The notes: generated from the sequence alone by a model not told the origin. Positions 26,059 to 35,465 are shown, counted from the first letter of the stretch. The stretch is DNA of 64,000 bases from Pseudomonadota bacterium (GCA_023423935.1 JAFAEQ010000003.1:101337-165336), one strand, 5' to 3'. Numbers and translations are program-made.

Positions 26059-27300
26059 TCAGTTGCGTCGGCGTTCCGTCTGGCGCCGTTCGATCCAGCG
26101 GCGGGCGCGAATCTTCGGGACCGCAGGCTTGCGACCCATCGCTTCGATGAGCGCGCTGCTCAGTGCCTGATGAGCCTGCTCGCGCTCACCCAGCTGTTCC
26201 AGCAAGGCTGCAAGCAGATGCCAGCTTTCTACACGCGGACGAATCGCGATGCTGGTCTGGAGATAACTGCGCGCCTTGCCGTACAGCTCTGCGCGAATCG
26301 AGAGCCGCGCACAGGTGAACAGCAGCGCCGGATCTTCACGATGATCCGCGAGCCATTGCTCGGCGCGCTCGAGGACGACGAGCGGCTCTTCGACATCGAG
26401 CTCGCCATACGCCAGTACCGCCGCTTCATCCCACTGGCGGTTCAGCAGTCGGCGCAACTCCGTTTCTGCGGAGGCGTGGTCCTGACAGTTCATCGCGCCG
26501 CGCGCATAAGCGACGACGATGTCGGGACGTTGTGCGAATGATTTCGGCACATCTTTCCACGCGGCATTCAACGCACTCAGATCTGCGGCGGCCCCGGCTG
26601 CCTGGAGGCGATCCAGATAGATCTGCGCGACGGTTTCATCTGCAAACGCCGCCGTGATGCCTCGTGTCGAGCGCAAACGCGGCACGAGCCCCTGCAATGC
26701 CTGCCAATCGCCGGTCTGTCGATAGATGCGTGCCATGAGCAGTACTGCGCGCGCGTTGGATTCGCCGTGCGCCTCGAGCTGCTGAAGGGCAGCGAGCGCC
26801 GCTTGATACTGTTTGTGCTTCAGATGCATTTCGGCCTGCATGATCAATGCAGGCGCGCGCGGGGCGCCCGGCGTATCGAGCGCGCGATTGATGTACTCGT
26901 CGCGCCGTTCGCTCGCGCCTTGCAGATCGGCAGCGCGTGCCGCCACGAGATAATGGGCTGCAGGCATTTCAGCTTCGTGCGCCGAGCGGATCAATGTCTC
27001 TTCCGACGCATCCCATTCGCCTTCGGCCATTTGCAGCAGACCCTGCGCGAGGCTGCGACGTGCACGCTCCTGGCGACGCTGCAATTGCGCTTCACGCCAC
27101 AACTGCCGCGCACGCGTGGCTTTGAGCGCAACGCGGACCAGGAAGTAGAGCGCTATGAGTGCGAGCACGAAGGTGATCGCAGACATCTCGATGAGTACGC
27201 CGGCGAAGCGGATCGCGACGTAACCGGGATCCGAGAGGAGCAGTTGTGCGAGCAGGGCGCCGAGGAGCAGCGCGAGTGCGATGTACAGTCCGGCTTTCAT
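26059..27300 (-). CDS. hemY: HemY-like TPR membrane protein
   Basis: Conserved partner in the proteobacterial hemCDXY cluster, 413 residues. Two N-terminal membrane helices (LYIALALLLGALLAQLLL and ITFVLALIALYFLVRVAL) precede a large cytoplasmic or periplasmic part made of TPR-like helices. This is the gamma-proteobacterial HemY, unrelated to the protoporphyrinogen oxidase of Gram-positives. It overlaps hemX by 4 nt. Its exact role in heme synthesis is unresolved. Confidence 0.93.
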   Translation of the reverse strand: MKAGLYIALALLLGALLAQLLLSDPGYVAIRFAGVLIEMSAITFVLALIALYFLVRVALKATRARQLWREAQLQRRQERARRSLAQGLLQMAEGEWDASEETLIRSAHEAEMPAAHYLVAARAADLQGASERRDEYINRALDTPGAPRAPALIMQAEMHLKHKQYQAALAALQQLEAHGESNARAVLLMARIYRQTGDWQALQGLVPRLRSTRGITAAFADETVAQIYLDRLQAAGAAADLSALNAAWKDVPKSFAQRPDIVVAYARGAMNCQDHASAETELRRLLNRQWDEAAVLAYGELDVEEPLVVLERAEQWLADHREDPALLFTCARLSIRAELYGKARSYLQTSIAIRPRVESWHLLAALLEQLGEREQAHQALSSALIEAMGRKPAVPKIRARRWIERRQTERRRN

Positions 27301-28367
27301 GAGCGAGCCGCGCGGCCAGGTTGCAAGCGCTGCAATGCGCGCAGCGACCCTGACATGTCAGGCAGCGGCGGATCGATATCGATCGGCTCGAGCTGGCTGA
27401 TCTCCTGTGCAAGCGTCGTCACTGCAGGATCGTCGAGGTTGAAGAATTCACCCAGCCATTGCCGTGCCGCCGCCAATGCGCTGCGGTACGCGGCTTCATC
27501 GTGTCGTATCACGGCAGCCTGCGCCGAATAGAGCAGGAGTTGCAGGTGCTGGCGGCGCAGGGCCTGCTCCTCGAGCGTCACGACCGTACTGTCACGGGCA
27601 TCGACCTTGCGCACCGTGATGAGCGCTGCAAGTGCGTTGCGTGTGGCGGCCCAGGCGCGTGCGAAGAAACCGGACGGCAGTTCGGCGGTTTGCGTATTGC
27701 GTTCGAGAGCGACGATGCCGCGCACCGGAAGGGCAGCCGCCTGTTCTTCGGCCGTCGCGAGTCGCGCGAGAATGCCCGTCGTGTCCGGTCTGCGCACGGC
27801 GCGCAGCGCCTGAATGTCTTTGGCGAGCTGTTGGCGGACGACGCTCACGGCGGGATCGCGCAAGGAAGCCAGGCGCGCATCGGCAGCTTCCAACGCAACG
27901 ATCGCGGTGTCGACGTCGCGGTCGAAACTCAATCGTTGTTGAGCGAGCTCCATCAGAAACGCCGCTTCGGCTCGCGACCAGGCGCGCTCGGGTCCCTCTG
28001 AACGGCCGCGCAGTTCTTCGAGTGCATGGCCGAATTCCTGAAGCTGCCGCGGCGCATCGCTCAAGGTATCCAGACGTTGCGACAGCTCGCGTCGTGCAGC
28101 GATCTCGCGTTCGGCAGCTGTCTTGAGCTCCGTTTGCAGCAGTTGACGGCTGGATTCGAGTTGGACCAGCTGATGATTGACCTGTTCGAGACGATCGCGC
28201 GTCGCATCCAGACGCCACAAGGAATATGCGGCGGTGGCCAAGGCCAGTACGGCAACAGCGGTCGTCAACCGCCCATAGGAATGCGGTCGGCGCGGCGGGG
28301 AGCTTGCCGCGTGAGGCGAACCCGTACTCAGAGGATCGCGAGAAGTGTCGATGAGCTCATCAGCCAT
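27297..28367 (-). CDS. hemX: HemX-like membrane protein
   Basis: A 356-residue protein with a short N-terminal tail, one membrane helix (LTTAVAVLALATAAYSLW) and a long coiled-coil region (RLEQVNHQLVQLESSRQLLQ). It is often misnamed uroporphyrin-III methyltransferase but lacks a methyltransferase domain. It lies between hemD and hemY in the standard order, 67 nt after hemD. Role in heme synthesis is unproven. Confidence 0.92.
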   Translation of the reverse strand: MADELIDTSRDPLSTGSPHAASSPPRRPHSYGRLTTAVAVLALATAAYSLWRLDATRDRLEQVNHQLVQLESSRQLLQTELKTAAEREIAARRELSQRLDTLSDAPRQLQEFGHALEELRGRSEGPERAWSRAEAAFLMELAQQRLSFDRDVDTAIVALEAADARLASLRDPAVSVVRQQLAKDIQALRAVRRPDTTGILARLATAEEQAAALPVRGIVALERNTQTAELPSGFFARAWAATRNALAALITVRKVDARDSTVVTLEEQALRRQHLQLLLYSAQAAVIRHDEAAYRSALAAARQWLGEFFNLDDPAVTTLAQEISQLEPIDIDPPLPDMSGSLRALQRLQPGRAARS

Positions 28368-28434
28368 GGCAGGAGGATCTGCAGCAGGCCGCGAAGTATG
28401 GCAGCAGCCCTCACACCCGACAAATGGACGAAGG

Positions 28435-29223
28435 TTACTGAGCGTCGCCGGTTGGCGTCATGCGAGCACGCGCATGCCATCGTGCGAGCGCATCGATCGT
28501 CGCATCGTCATCGGCACCGTCGGCGAGGATGCAGTCCCCTTGCAAGCCGAGCTCGCGCGCGACGTGCGCCACTCGCGGGCTCGGCACGATCAGCGGTGTC
28601 GATGCGAGCAGTGCCTGGCCGCGCTCGCTCAGCAACGATCCCAGATTCGCCAGTGTTTCGGCGCTGGTCGCCGTTACGGCATGAACCTCGCCCGCCTCCC
28701 AGAGGCTTTCGATTGCATCGCGCCGCGCCTCATCGATTACAGGCAATGCGCGCTCATAAACCTCGAGTGTTTCGACGATACAGCCAAGCGAGGTGAAGGT
28801 TTCACGCAGCAGCTCGCGGCCGCCGTTGCCGCGAACGATCAATACGCGCGAGCCAGGTTCGATGCTCATGTCCGGATGGGCGAGCAAGGCTTCGCTCGTA
28901 AATCCGCGCTCGGGCACCAGATCGACGGTCCAGTCCGCGGCTCGCAGAGCCGCGGCGGTAGCGTTGCCGATCGCCGCGACGCGCATGTGCTCGGTACGGG
29001 TCAGCGATGGAACGCCGTGTTCCACCGCATTGACGCTCACGAAGACGATCAGATCGTAAGTGGCGGTCACACTGGCGGTGCGCGGCAGGATCTCGATGGC
29101 CGGCAACACGTGAGCCTCGCCGCCGTGCACTTCGATCGCTGCGGCCAGGCGCTCGGCCTGAGGCAATGGGCGGGTCACCAGGACCGACAGCCCCGTCAGG
29201 CGTGGAATGATCGCGGGAATCAT
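28435..29223 (-). CDS. hemD: Uroporphyrinogen-III synthase
   Basis: Closes hydroxymethylbilane to uroporphyrinogen III with inversion of ring D. The 262-residue two-lobed protein has VLVTRPLPQAERLAAAIE at the start, IVFVSVNAVEHG, VAAIGNATAAAL, LIVRGNGGRELL, VYERALP and VTATSAETLANL. It overlaps hemC by 4 nt. A second, divergent HemD-like gene occurs at 45362-46183. Confidence 0.94.
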   Translation of the reverse strand: MIPAIIPRLTGLSVLVTRPLPQAERLAAAIEVHGGEAHVLPAIEILPRTASVTATYDLIVFVSVNAVEHGVPSLTRTEHMRVAAIGNATAAALRAADWTVDLVPERGFTSEALLAHPDMSIEPGSRVLIVRGNGGRELLRETFTSLGCIVETLEVYERALPVIDEARRDAIESLWEAGEVHAVTATSAETLANLGSLLSERGQALLASTPLIVPSPRVAHVARELGLQGDCILADGADDDATIDALARWHARARMTPTGDAQ

Positions 29224-30170
29224 GGCGGAGGCAGATGATGCGCGCTTGCTGCGCGCTGCTCGGCGAGCAGTTGTTCGGCACCTGCATCGAGCAGGCGTTG
29301 TGCGAGCTGTGTGCCCAGAGCGTTTGCGTCAGCGACGGCGCCGTCGATGGTGCCGCGATAGATGGTCGTTCCGTCTTCCGATGCGACGACACCGCGCAGC
29401 TCGATGCGATCACCGCTCAGCTGAGCGAATCCTGCGATCGGTGACTGACAGCTTCCCTGCAGGCGCAGGGCGAACGCGCGTTCGCATTCGCAACAGATGC
29501 GTGAGACCGGATCGTTCAGCGCGGCCACCGCGGCGATGCTGCGAGCATCGTCCGCGCGACATTCGACGCCGACCACGCCCTGTCCGACGGCAGGAAGCGA
29601 TTGATCGACATCGATCAGATGAGTGATGTGCTGGTCGTACTCGAGCCGCTTCAATCCTGCGGCCGCCAGAATGATGGCGTCGTACTGTCCTTCATCCAGT
29701 TTGCGCAACCGCGTATCGACGTTGCCGCGCAGGGGCGAGATGCGCAGATCGGGCCGCAGCGCCTTGAGCTGGCTTTGCCGGCGCAAGCTCGATGTGCCGA
29801 TGTGCGCGTTCTGCGGCAATTCGTTGAAGTGCGCGATCCGTCGTGACACGAACGCATCGCGAGGATCGGCGCGCGTGAGCATGGCCGCCAGCGTCATTCC
29901 GGGCGGCAATTCGCTTGGGACATCTTTCATCGAATGCACGGCGATGTCGGCGCGACCTTCCTGCAGTGCGATCTCGAGTTCTTTGATGAACAGGCCCTTC
30001 CCACCGACTTCCGCGAGCGGCCGGTCGAGGACGCGATCGCCCTGCGTGGTCATCGGCACGAGCACGACCTCGAGTCCGGGATGCAACTCCCGCAGTCGGC
30101 CGGCGACGTGTTCCGCTTGCCACAGCGCGAGCCGGCTCTGCCGGGTGGCGATCCGTAGCGCTGCGCTCAT
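29220..30170 (-). CDS. hemC: Hydroxymethylbilane synthase (porphobilinogen deaminase)
   Basis: Polymerises four porphobilinogens. 316 residues with RIATRQSRLALWQAEHVA at the start, GGKGLFIKELEIAL, HSMKDVP, GTSSLRRQ, RGNVDTRL and the dipyrromethane cofactor cysteine in LQGSCQSPIAGFA. It overlaps both the AI-2E transporter gene upstream and hemD downstream by 4 nt, so all three are probably co-translated. Confidence 0.97.
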   Translation of the reverse strand: MSAALRIATRQSRLALWQAEHVAGRLRELHPGLEVVLVPMTTQGDRVLDRPLAEVGGKGLFIKELEIALQEGRADIAVHSMKDVPSELPPGMTLAAMLTRADPRDAFVSRRIAHFNELPQNAHIGTSSLRRQSQLKALRPDLRISPLRGNVDTRLRKLDEGQYDAIILAAAGLKRLEYDQHITHLIDVDQSLPAVGQGVVGVECRADDARSIAAVAALNDPVSRICCECERAFALRLQGSCQSPIAGFAQLSGDRIELRGVVASEDGTTIYRGTIDGAVADANALGTQLAQRLLDAGAEQLLAEQRAASAHHLPPP

Positions 30171-31282
30171 ACGGCAGGCTCCTCGCCCACAGCGGACGGA
30201 CGATTGACGCGGATCTCCTGCACGAAGCGGATGAGCGCGATGATGAGTGCGAGCACGACCGGTCCGAGAAACAGACCGATGGCACCGAACGCAGCCAGGC
30301 CGCCCAATACGCCGATGAAGACGGTGAGCGTGCCGACGTTTGCGCGACCCGAGACCAGCATCGGACGCACGACGTTATCGACGAGCGACACGAGCAGCGC
30401 GCCCCAGATCACCATGAAGGCTGTCTGCCCCCAATGTCCCTGAGCCGCCAGCACGATCGCGGCGGGCACCCACACGAGCGCAGTTCCGCCGAAAGGCAGC
30501 AGTGAGCACAACACTGCGATGACACCGAACACCAGCGGTGAAGGCAGCCCGACGATCACGAACGCGATACCCGTAAGCGTGCCCTGGATCAATGCGGTCG
30601 CACCCGTACCCAGCACCATCGCACGTGTCACCGCTGCGAGATGGGTGAACAGCCGCGCCTTGTACTCCTCGCTCATCGGGATCAGATCACGGGTGGTGTC
30701 GAACATCTCGCGACCGTCTCGAATGAAAAAGAACAGCATGAACATGGTCAGGACGAACCCCATGACCGTGCCGACTGCGCCCAGAAATACCTTGCCGCCG
30801 AGGGATGCCAGCCAATGCAAGACGGTACTGGCGCCTTGCTCGACGTACTGCCGGACCTGAGCGGAATCGATGCCCAGCAGGCTCTCGGCGCGAGTAAGCA
30901 GCTCGCGTACCCAAGGAACATTGCTGAAATCCAGCACGTTCGATTGCGCCTGATCGGTCAGTGTCGTCTGCATGAACTTCAACAGGTCGCTGACCTGCGA
31001 TGCGAACGCGGCGCTCAGCCCCGTGAGCGGTCCGAGGAACAGCAACAACACTGCGATCGTGAGGATCATTGCCGAAAGTTCCGTTCGATTGCGCAAGCGC
31101 CGGCTGAGCCGCACGTGGATCGGATACAGCAGGAAAGCAATGAAAATGGCCCACATCAAAGGACCGAGGAACGGCTGCACGATCTTGTACAGCGCGATCG
31201 CCAGAACCAGGCAGGTCACCAGCGCAAACGCGCGGGTGTAGAAGCGATCACCTTGTGCGGTCGTGGTTGAGGGCGCCTCCAT
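30167..31282 (-). CDS. AI-2E family transporter
   Basis: A 371-residue inner-membrane protein of the AI-2E/PerM family with about eight helices. Helices include FYTRAFALVTCLVLAIALYK, AMILTIAVLLLFLGPLTGL and PLVFGVIAVLCSLLPFGG, and a charged loop between. Members act as exporters or sodium/proton antiporters. The start at 31282 is chosen over the open frame to 31330. It is the first gene of the heme operon and overlaps hemC by 4 nt, an unusual association. Confidence 0.9.
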   Translation of the reverse strand: MEAPSTTTAQGDRFYTRAFALVTCLVLAIALYKIVQPFLGPLMWAIFIAFLLYPIHVRLSRRLRNRTELSAMILTIAVLLLFLGPLTGLSAAFASQVSDLLKFMQTTLTDQAQSNVLDFSNVPWVRELLTRAESLLGIDSAQVRQYVEQGASTVLHWLASLGGKVFLGAVGTVMGFVLTMFMLFFFIRDGREMFDTTRDLIPMSEEYKARLFTHLAAVTRAMVLGTGATALIQGTLTGIAFVIVGLPSPLVFGVIAVLCSLLPFGGTALVWVPAAIVLAAQGHWGQTAFMVIWGALLVSLVDNVVRPMLVSGRANVGTLTVFIGVLGGLAAFGAIGLFLGPVVLALIIALIRFVQEIRVNRPSAVGEEPAV

Positions 31283-31505
31283 GGGCAAAACTCCAGCAAT
31301 GGTGGCCTTCGGATGCGAAGGCGACCGCATGCTAACACTTCGCAGATCGCCCCGGATCCGAAGGCGGCGTTGGCGAGTTGAAGGGACGACCGCGGACTAC
31401 TATCGTTCCATGCATTGAGTACGCTGCTCGCGTACCTGATACATGCCTCGATGGGATGATGCGGGGCGGCTCACGATCGATTTACGCTTCGACAGAGGAA
31501 TGAAC

Positions 31506-31811
31506 ATGAACAGCGACGTCACCACCGAGCAGCTCATCGCCGATCTCAAGACGGTCATGTCGGACGCCGAGGCCCTGCTCAAGGCCACTTCCGCGCAGAC
31601 CGGCGAGAAGATCCAGGAAGTCCGTGCGCGGGCCGAGGAGTCCCTGCGGGTCGCGAAGGAGCGTCTGACGGCGGCAGAAGAAGAGGCTCTGCGTCGCGCG
31701 CGCGAGTTTGCCGACGCAACCGAGGAGTACGTTCGCGACAATCCGTGGCAATCGGTCGGCATCGCAGCGGGCGTCGGATTGGTCCTGGGGCTTCTGATCA
31801 GCCGTCGTTGA
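31506..31811 (+). CDS. ElaB/YqjD-family (DUF883) membrane-anchored protein
   Basis: A 101-residue protein with a long amphipathic, Ala/Glu-rich helix and one C-terminal membrane helix (GIAAGVGLVLGLLISRR) preceded by YVRDNPWQSV, the family signature. Relatives tether ribosomes or act at the inner membrane in stationary phase. Of two possible starts, the ATG at 31506 has GAGG at the best distance. It heads a yqjD-yqjE-yqjK-like cassette. Confidence 0.9.
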   Translation: MNSDVTTEQLIADLKTVMSDAEALLKATSAQTGEKIQEVRARAEESLRVAKERLTAAEEEALRRAREFADATEEYVRDNPWQSVGIAAGVGLVLGLLISRR

Positions 31812-31822
31812 CGGACGGCGCC

Positions 31823-32233
31823 ATGCACCAGACCGAGAGCGGCAAGCCGGGTGACCCCGCCCCGGTGGCGGGATTGTTCCATTCACTGAACAGCTTCATC
31901 GCGACGCTCGTTGCCATCGGGCACACGCGTCTGCAGTTGTTGACGACCGAGCTTCAGGAAGAGGTTCGCGAGGTCGGTCTGATCCTGGTGTGGTCCTTCA
32001 TCGCGCTGTTCGCGGCGATGATGGCGCTGTTCCTGGGTGCGCTCACGGTGATCTTCGTTTTCTGGGATTCGCACCGGTTGCTCGCGGCGCTGCTGATGAC
32101 AGGTGCTTTCCTGCTCATTGCAGCGATCGCGGGTTTCCTCCTGATGCGCCGCCTCGCGGCGAAGCCGCCGCTGCTCGATGACACGCTCGCGGAACTGGCG
32201 AAGGATCGCGATCAGCTGAGAGCCCGGCTGTGA
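31823..32233 (+). CDS. yqjE: YqjE-like phage-holin family (DUF1469) protein
   Basis: A 136-residue protein with two membrane helices (VWSFIALFAAMMALFLGAL and LLAALLMTGAFLLIAAIAGF) after an amphipathic helix (LVAIGHTRLQLLTTELQEE). It belongs to the putative actinobacterial holin-X/YqjE family and is not a phage gene here. It starts 12 nt after the DUF883 gene and overlaps the next gene by 4 nt. Confidence 0.9.
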   Translation: MHQTESGKPGDPAPVAGLFHSLNSFIATLVAIGHTRLQLLTTELQEEVREVGLILVWSFIALFAAMMALFLGALTVIFVFWDSHRLLAALLMTGAFLLIAAIAGFLLMRRLAAKPPLLDDTLAELAKDRDQLRARL

Positions 32234-32514
32234 GTGAGCGCCGTCAGCGTCTGGCACAGCGGCGGGTGGCATTGCTGGCGCACAGTGCCGCGCAGCGCGA
32301 TGCTCTGTCGCAGCAGGTCTCACAGATCGAGCAGCGGCTCGCCTCCGTCGATCGCACGATCAATGTCGTGCGGCGCTATGCCGCTCAGCCGCTGCTGCTC
32401 GCCGGTGGCGTGGCGTTACTGGTGATGATCGGGCCGCGTCGATTGCTGAGCTGGGCCGGCCGAAGCGCCGTGTTGCTCAGCGCCGGTCGCCGCATGCTGC
32501 GATTGATGCGCTGA
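32230..32514 (+). CDS. YqjK-like small protein
   Basis: A 94-residue protein starting with GTG inside the end of yqjE (GTGA overlap). It has an arginine-rich helix (ERRQRLAQRRVALLAHSAAQ), a coiled-coil stretch and a hydrophobic segment PLLLAGGVALLVMIGP near the middle. Position and pattern match YqjK of E. coli. It completes the three-gene cassette. Confidence 0.8.
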   Translation: MSERRQRLAQRRVALLAHSAAQRDALSQQVSQIEQRLASVDRTINVVRRYAAQPLLLAGGVALLVMIGPRRLLSWAGRSAVLLSAGRRMLRLMR

Positions 32515-32549
32515 GCTGCAGGATCGTCGCGCCTTCCTGAGCAGCAGCG

Positions 32550-33290
32550 CTAAGCCGTCTCGCCGCGGATGCGCCTCAGCAGTTCGGAGGCGTGACGACG
32601 GCTCACCTCCAGCACATCGCCGATTTCCCTGATCCGCACGCAATACTTGCCGTCTTCCGTGCGCTCCACTGCCGAGATCTGGTTCTGCGCCACGAGCGCA
32701 TTGCGATGAATGCGCACGAAGTCGTTGGCGAACTCGTCGGCCAGCGATTTGAGCGATTCATCGATCAGGCTCTCGCCGTTCTTGTGGCGAACGGTCACGT
32801 ACTTCTGATCGGCGAGGAAGTAATAGATGTCGCGCACGGGGATCAGCTTGAGCTGATCGCCCAGGCGCGCGCAGATCTGCTCGCGTCTGTGCTCGATGCG
32901 TGCATTCTGCGCGACACGCACCAGCCGCGACGGTGACACCCGCGCGGCATGCCGCAACGCATGCGCAAGCTTTTCCTTGCGTACGGGCTTCAGCAGATAA
33001 CCGACCGCTTCGGTTTCGAAGGCCTCGACGGCGTATTGATCGTACGCGGTGGTGAAGATGACTGCAGGCGGATCCTGCAGCGTGTCGATGTGACGTGCGA
33101 TCTCGATGCCCGAAAGCCCCGGCATGCGCACATCGAGCAGCACGACATCCGGCTGCTTCTCACTGCAGTAGTCGAGCGCCTCCTGACCGTTGCCGGCTTC
33201 CGCGATGCTCTCGCAGTCACCGATCTCTTCGAGCAACCGTCGCAGCCGATCACGGGCCGGCGCTTCGTCATCAACGATGAGCAGATTCAT
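32550..33290 (-). CDS. algR: LytTR response regulator (AlgR-like)
   Basis: A 246-residue two-domain regulator. The receiver domain has LIVDDEAPARDRL, phospho-acceptor Asp53 in VVLLDVRMPG and the conserved Lys in YLLKPV. The C-terminal LytTR DNA-binding domain contains IYYFLADQKYVTVRHKNGE, FVRIHRNALVAQ and VSRRHASELLRRI. Gene order with algZ upstream and the hem cluster nearby matches Pseudomonas algZ-algR-hemCD, which supports the AlgR assignment by position. Confidence 0.9.
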   Translation of the reverse strand: MNLLIVDDEAPARDRLRRLLEEIGDCESIAEAGNGQEALDYCSEKQPDVVLLDVRMPGLSGIEIARHIDTLQDPPAVIFTTAYDQYAVEAFETEAVGYLLKPVRKEKLAHALRHAARVSPSRLVRVAQNARIEHRREQICARLGDQLKLIPVRDIYYFLADQKYVTVRHKNGESLIDESLKSLADEFANDFVRIHRNALVAQNQISAVERTEDGKYCVRIREIGDVLEVSRRHASELLRRIRGETA

Positions 33291-33306
33291 AGTGAAGATG
33301 ATAGGA

Positions 33307-33452
33307 GCCGCAAAGACCGCAAAAAAGACAAGTTAGTCATTAGCAGAGACAGGTGGCGCAGAGAGAATTGGCACTCCACTGGACAGCACGCTTCGCTCTT
33401 TCAGGGTCCACGGCTCTCTACCTTCCAAGTTCCTTTTTGCGGTCTTTGCGGC
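33307..33452. repeat. Inverted pair of GCCGCAAAGACCGC boxes inside the algZ-algR operon
   Basis: A box at 33307-33327 and its complement at 33433-33452 enclose about 105 nt of unique sequence, the same design as at 8655-8782. The right arm touches the algZ stop codon (CTA at 33453). Any algZ-algR transcript would contain the roughly 20-bp stem between the two cistrons. Confidence 0.8.
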
Positions 33453-34541
33453 CTAGTCTTGGATCTCCGCGGTCTCAGCATACGGGAAGATCAGGCGGGC
33501 CGAAAACTCCGAGCCTTCCTGAGTCGTTTCGATGCGGCCGCGGCCGGGCCAGGCGAGTTCGAGGCGCTGGCGGATGTTTTCGAGTGCCATGCGATTGCCT
33601 TCGCGTTCGCCGTAACCGCTTTGTGACGGGATGGGGTTGCGCACTTCGATCTGGATTTGCCTGTCCACGACGCTGCCTTCGATGTGCACGGTTCCGCCGT
33701 GGGGCAGCATCTCGATGCCGTGATAGACGGCGTTCTCGAGCAGCGGCTGCACGATGAGGCTCGGCACTGATGCGCGGTGCGGGAGCTCATCGATTTCCCA
33801 GATCACTCGCAGCCGATCGCCGAGGCGCAGCCGTTCGATGCGCTCGTGCGTGCGTGCGATCTCGATCTCTTCCTTCAGCGAAATCATCGTGTCGGCCTCG
33901 GCGAGGCTCGCGCGGAACAGATCTGCGAGATCTTCGACGGCCTGTTCGGCGCGGTCCGGGTTCGTGCGCGTGAGCGCAGCAATCGTGTTCATGCTGTTGA
34001 ACAGAAAGTGCGGCCGGATGCGGGCCTGCAATGCGCGGATGCGTGCGAGGGCTTCCATTTCGATGCTGCGCTTCCATTCCGCACTCACGTAGAAGTAGCG
34101 CAGTGCCAGCGCGCTCACGATGAAACCGACCGCGAGATTGCGCAACAGAAAGCCCCAGTGATCGACCGGAAACAGCATGCCGTTCTCGTCCACGCCGCGA
34201 TTCCAGTATTGCCCCACCTGGTAGACGAGCTCGGAGATGATGCCCACCGTTGCGACCAGCAAGGCGATCGCGATGGTGGCCGCACGCGCTGCGGGCATCT
34301 GCTGTAGCCACGTACGCGCGCGACACAACACTGCGGCACAGCTGAGTCCGATCCACAGCAAGAACAGCGAGCCTGCCGCCAGGTCGATCCAGAAACTGTC
34401 GTGAAGCGTCTGGCGGGCAATCGCGAACATGATCGCCACGAGCTCGGTGATGAGCACCACGGCGAGCACGGCCGAGGCCGCACAGAAGTCCGGGAGCACA
34501 AGTCGGGGGGTCCCGCGGGTCTCTGTACTGTTCGCGGGCAT
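33453..34541 (-). CDS. algZ: AlgZ/LytS-type sensor histidine kinase
   Basis: A 362-residue membrane kinase of the His_kinase family. Four membrane helices cover about residues 16-155 (AASAVLAVVLITELVAIM, LLRNLAVGFIVSALALRYFY). The phospho-accepting histidine is in RIRPHFLFNSMNTIAAL, and the ATP-binding part has LIVQPLLENAVYHG and GNRMALENIRQRLELAW. It precedes its partner algR, separated by the inverted repeat pair. It starts 12 nt after the dehydrogenase gene. Confidence 0.9.
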   Translation of the reverse strand: MPANSTETRGTPRLVLPDFCAASAVLAVVLITELVAIMFAIARQTLHDSFWIDLAAGSLFLLWIGLSCAAVLCRARTWLQQMPAARAATIAIALLVATVGIISELVYQVGQYWNRGVDENGMLFPVDHWGFLLRNLAVGFIVSALALRYFYVSAEWKRSIEMEALARIRALQARIRPHFLFNSMNTIAALTRTNPDRAEQAVEDLADLFRASLAEADTMISLKEEIEIARTHERIERLRLGDRLRVIWEIDELPHRASVPSLIVQPLLENAVYHGIEMLPHGGTVHIEGSVVDRQIQIEVRNPIPSQSGYGEREGNRMALENIRQRLELAWPGRGRIETTQEGSEFSARLIFPYAETAEIQD

Positions 34542-34553
34542 CGCAGCGCTGCG

Positions 34554-35465
34554 TCAGTTGCGTTTGGATTCTTTGGCCGCTGCGGCGAACAGCGCATCTT
34601 TCAGATGGAACAGCGTCGAGATGTCCTCGTCGCCGTGGCCTTGTTCGATGAGTCGTCGGTAGTGGACGAGCGTCATTTCGATCAGCGGCAGCTGCACGCC
34701 GTGACGTGCGGCCATCTCGCGGCAGATCTTGAGGTCTTTTTCGTGTAGCCGGACGCGAAATCCCGCCGGATAGCTGTCGCGCACGATGTTCGGCGCGCGG
34801 TTCACGAAGTACCAGCTCGAGCCTGCGCCCTTGCCGAGCGTTTCGATCAGCTTGTCGAGCGGCAGATCTTCGGCTTTCGCAAATGCCATGGCTTCGGCGA
34901 CCGCCTGGATCACCCCGGCGCACATGATCTGATTGGTCGCCTTCGCGGCCTGCCCCGAGCCGCTCGGACCGAAGTAGGTAACGGCGCGACCCATCGCCTC
35001 CAGTACTGGCCTGGCACGTTCGAACGCAGCTTCATCTCCGCCGCACATGATGGCCAGCGTGCCATCGCGAGCACCCTCGACGCCGCCGCTCACGGGCGCA
35101 TCGATGAATGCCCCGGATTTCTCACGGACGCGATGGGCTGCGGTTCGTGCCGTATCGGCGCTGATGGTCGAACAGTCGATGACGAGCGTATTCGGGTACA
35201 TCGCCGCAATGATCTGATCGACGACGTCGAGCACGTCCTGATCGGCCGAGACGCACGAGACGACGACGTCGCACTGCTGTGCCAGTTCTGCGATGGAGGC
35301 GGGGGCCTGGCAGCCGGTTTCGGTTGCGAGCTGCTGAGCCTTGCTGGTCGTGCGATTCCAGACGGCAGCGAGCAGTTGATGCCTGTGGAGCTGGCGGGCC
35401 ATACCGAGGCCCATGGCGCCGAGGCCGATGAATCCGACGCGAGCAGGAAACGAATTAGCAGTCAT
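34554..35465 (-). CDS. NAD(P)-dependent beta-hydroxyacid dehydrogenase
   Basis: A 303-residue member of the 3-hydroxyisobutyrate dehydrogenase family. The Rossmann motif GFIGLGAMGLGMARQL is at residues 12-27, then DAPVSGGVEGARDGTL and the catalytic lysine in GSGQAAKATNQIM. The substrate (3-hydroxyisobutyrate, tartronate semialdehyde or similar) cannot be told from sequence. It is co-directional with algZ-algR. Confidence 0.9.
   Translation of the reverse strand: MTANSFPARVGFIGLGAMGLGMARQLHRHQLLAAVWNRTTSKAQQLATETGCQAPASIAELAQQCDVVVSCVSADQDVLDVVDQIIAAMYPNTLVIDCSTISADTARTAAHRVREKSGAFIDAPVSGGVEGARDGTLAIMCGGDEAAFERARPVLEAMGRAVTYFGPSGSGQAAKATNQIMCAGVIQAVAEAMAFAKAEDLPLDKLIETLGKGAGSSWYFVNRAPNIVRDSYPAGFRVRLHEKDLKICREMAARHGVQLPLIEMTLVHYRRLIEQGHGDEDISTLFHLKDALFAAAAKESKRN

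Noticed and set aside
31823..32233. Phage holin and hence a prophage remnant
   Set aside because: The protein fits chromosomal YqjE in its usual cassette, and no other phage gene is nearby.
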